Positions 6,785-8,355 of a DNA stretch of 8,355 nt are shown piece after piece. Both the position numbers and the translations under genes were made by a program. Each line of letters starts with the position of its first letter. Positions within the stretch are counted from its first letter, which is position 1. The DNA is from JBMYZL01 sp965661765 (GTDB taxonomy: Bacteria > Bacteroidota > Bacteroidia > Flavobacteriales_D > Sanyastnellaceae), in contig CBFIFE010000081.1 of NCBI GenBank assembly GCA_965661765.1, forward strand, positions 1 to 8,355, given 5' to 3'. Under the pieces are notes generated by a model. The model saw nothing but the letters and a program-made list of their open reading frames with translations, had not been told where the DNA came from and ran no database searches.

Positions 6785-8145
6785 ATGTGGTGCAGACCTC
6801 GGTCATGGGCAACAAGGCCTTTTTGGAGATGAACATGTTGAATTTGCAGCAATCCTTAGATACTGTGTTTGCTCGTCTTGGGTCCGCGGGTTCAAGCGGT
6901 TCCACCCAGAGCTGGAGTGATGTTTTGGGCAATGGTTCGAATCCGGGGATGGACATCAACTTCCATTCTTTTGATGTTTTCGGTCTTGGCGGACTGACCT
7001 CGACAGGCACGTTGTCTGCAGACAGTTTGATGCTTGGAAAGGATGCCGAGATCACAGGGAGTTTGGCTGTGACGGATGTAGTGAGTTTTGGAGACTCATT
7101 GTCGGTCACAGGTTATGTGGCGTTTTCGGATTCCCTTGAAGTGGTGAGGGCGGTAACAATAGGCGAAACGATTTTTGTTACTGGCGTGACCAGTTTGGGC
7201 GATAGTCTTCATGTGGCGGGCAATGTTGACTTTGATGCCCTTTTGAATGCGGATGGCCCAGCGACTTTCGGGAGCACACTTACAGTAAGTGGTGTGACGA
7301 CATTGAACGACAGTCTTCAAGTAAACAGCGGTATGGTCATTGAAGGTACGTTGTATGCCGACAGCATGGCTGCCGCGGCTGTCATCAATGGTCAAGTGAG
7401 CAGCTTAGGGAATCATGATGCGGACGATTTGGCAGAAGGCTCAACGCACCTTTATCTGACTCCTTCCGAGCGTGCATCCCTCACCTCCTTGACAACCATG
7501 ATGCATGTGATCGACAGTTTGTCATGCACTTGGACCAAATATCAGGGACATGTGTACGAGTTGATTTTGATCGGCGAACAATGCTGGTTCGCGGAAAACC
7601 TGCGGAGTGAGCACTACGCGAATGGGGACGCGATTTCGGGCAACTTGAGTGATGGGGATTGGTCGTCGACGTTGTTTGGCGCTCAATCGGTATACGGCGA
7701 AGGATTGTCTCTTGTCAGCGGCAGCAGCGATGAAGTTGCGAATTTGGCCACCTACGGCCGCTTGTACAATTGGTATGCGGTTGATGACTTGCGGGGCCTT
7801 TGTCCAAGCGGCTGGCATGTGCCCACGGATGATGAATGGACGGTCTTGATCGATGAACTCGGCGGCTCCTCAGGAGCCGGAGCTGCACTGAAGTCATCTC
7901 CCTCAGACTCTCCGAGCTGGGACGGAACAAACAATTCGGGTTTTTCGGCGTTGCCGGGGGGCTGGCGCGGCGACAGCGATGCTTATTTCCTTTTTGAAGG
8001 CTACTCCAGCAACTGGTGGAGCGCTTCGCCAAGCGGCGAATCCTTCGCATGGCTCCGGAAACTCAACTCCGACGATGACAATGTCAGTCGGAACAACTAC
8101 GGCCAACGAAATGGCTTTTCCGTCCGTTGCTTGCGGGATGAGTGA
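6701..8145 (+). CDS. Exported fibre-like protein with 12-residue beta repeats and C-terminal FISUMP domain (frameshift near 6784)
   Basis: The mature frame is open from after the TAG at 6661 to the stop at 8143-8145. It has no ATG until 6805; its only earlier start is a TTG at 6736, which gives 469 residues. A signal peptide starts at 6701 in another frame; with one base restored near 6784 the protein would have 481 residues. Numbered from 6736: residues 18-50 may be helical; 116-211 hold eight 12-residue repeats such as VSFGDSLSVTGY; 230-246 hold DDLAEGSTHLYLTPSER; 264-469 form a FISUMP (Fib_succ_major, TIGR02145) domain with ENLR, YGRLYNWYAV, LCPSGWHVPTDDEW, WWSASPSG and FSVRCLRD. C264, C283, C356 and C465 could form disulfides. 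There is no C-terminal secretion tail after the domain. Function is unknown; surface attachment is a guess. GC content is lower than in the Bat genes. Confidence 0.85.
7081..7368 (+). repeat. Eight tandem 12-residue (36-base) protein repeats
   Basis: The repeats read VSFGDSLSVTGY, VAFSDSLEVVRA, VTIGETIFVTGV, TSLGDSLHVAGN, VDFDALLNADGP, ATFGSTLTVSGV, TTLNDSLQVNSG and MVIEGTLYADSM. Each splits into two six-residue strands with a Leu or Ile at position 7 in nearly all copies. The period is exact at 36 bases with no insertions, while the DNA has diverged, so these are old, selected repeats. Similar but less regular hexads extend upstream to about 7000. The pattern suggests a beta-helix or trimeric beta stalk. 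Confidence 0.75.
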
Positions 8146-8267
8146 GCGGGAAATGGACACGTAGAACCTTTGCCCCGCGAGAAGGGGGAGGGCGACATGG
8201 TGCGGGGATGGAGCAGAGAACTGGGTTTGGTCTGCTTCTGTGAAAACCAAATTCGTAGTTTCGACCC
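8146..8267. other. Intergenic region after the FISUMP gene
   Basis: This 122-base gap contains a 6-base inverted repeat, CCCCGC at 8173-8178 with GCGGGG at 8202-8207, and a second small one, AGCAGA at 8212-8217 with TCTGCT at 8231-8236. Neither is followed by a T run, so no intrinsic terminator can be called. TAGTTTCG at 8256-8263 is one mismatch from the Bacteroidota -7 consensus, but it sits only 4 bases before the next ATG. Confidence 0.4.
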
Positions 8268-8355
8268 ATGAAAACGGCAGCCACCTGGCGCACAAATTCG
8301 ACTCGATTGCATGTGGCGATGGCTTGTGCCGCATGGCTGCTGGCATTCGCTTCAG
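8268..8355 (+). CDS. Start of a probable exported protein (3' end outside window)
   Basis: From the ATG at 8268 the frame stays open to the right edge, giving 29 complete codons. The residues visible are MKTAATWRTNSTRLHVAMAC followed by AAWLLAFAS. They show a basic N-terminus and a hydrophobic core (about 15-27) ending in small residues, as in a signal peptide. The gene follows the FISUMP gene on the same strand after 122 bases. Too little is visible to identify a family, and a chance ORF cannot be excluded at this length. Confidence 0.5.
   Translation, partial: MKTAATWRTNSTRLHVAMACAAWLLAFAS

Noticed and set aside
6736..6804. TTG at 6736 as the real start of the FISUMP gene
   Set aside because: It would cut through a clear signal peptide encoded in the next frame and leave an exported protein without one. 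A frame break is the better explanation, though not proven.
8173..8207. Inverted repeat as an intrinsic terminator for the FISUMP gene
   Set aside because: The stem is only 6 base pairs with a 23-base loop and is not followed by a T run.

Overview
The window most likely comes from a high-GC member of the Bacteroidota. The evidence is the full aerotolerance (Bat) gene order, a FISUMP-domain secreted protein of the kind common in this phylum, and start sites without clear Shine-Dalgarno sequences. I cannot place it below phylum level.

Positions 1-5556 (minus strand) hold a compact five-gene operon in the order MoxR ATPase, DUF58 protein, short BatD-like membrane protein, BatA and BatB. Gene junctions are overlaps of 4 or 8 bases or gaps of 9 to 14 bases, so the genes are probably co-transcribed and partly coupled in translation. 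The MoxR AAA+ ATPase probably acts on, or together with, the von Willebrand A (VWA) proteins. DUF58, BatA and BatB all keep a MIDAS metal-binding motif. The last gene has no stop before the window edge. Its frame continues past the usual BatB C-terminal membrane helix into a second hydrophobic, signal-peptide-like segment and then a TPR-like start, so it reads as a BatB-BatC fusion.

Positions 5641-6569 (plus strand, divergent from the Bat operon) hold a MazG-like nucleotide pyrophosphohydrolase and a DUF4442 hotdog-fold protein, joined by an ATGA overlap. The 84-base gap 5557-5640 must carry the control signals for both directions.

Positions 6570-8145 differ in character. Base composition falls from about 65% GC in a sampled Bat-operon line to about 47% in a sampled line here. 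The region encodes one large exported protein made of a signal peptide, eight 12-residue beta-type repeats, a phage-tail-fibre-like motif and a C-terminal FISUMP domain. The signal peptide and the mature protein lie in different frames. One missing base in an A run near 6783-6785 would explain this, so the gene is either mis-sequenced or a recent pseudogene. A partial gene with a signal-like N-terminus begins at 8268 and runs off the right edge.

I see no CRISPR array, tRNA, rRNA, transposase or phage-defence island. The most unusual items are the BatB-BatC fusion and the fibre-like FISUMP protein with its frame break.
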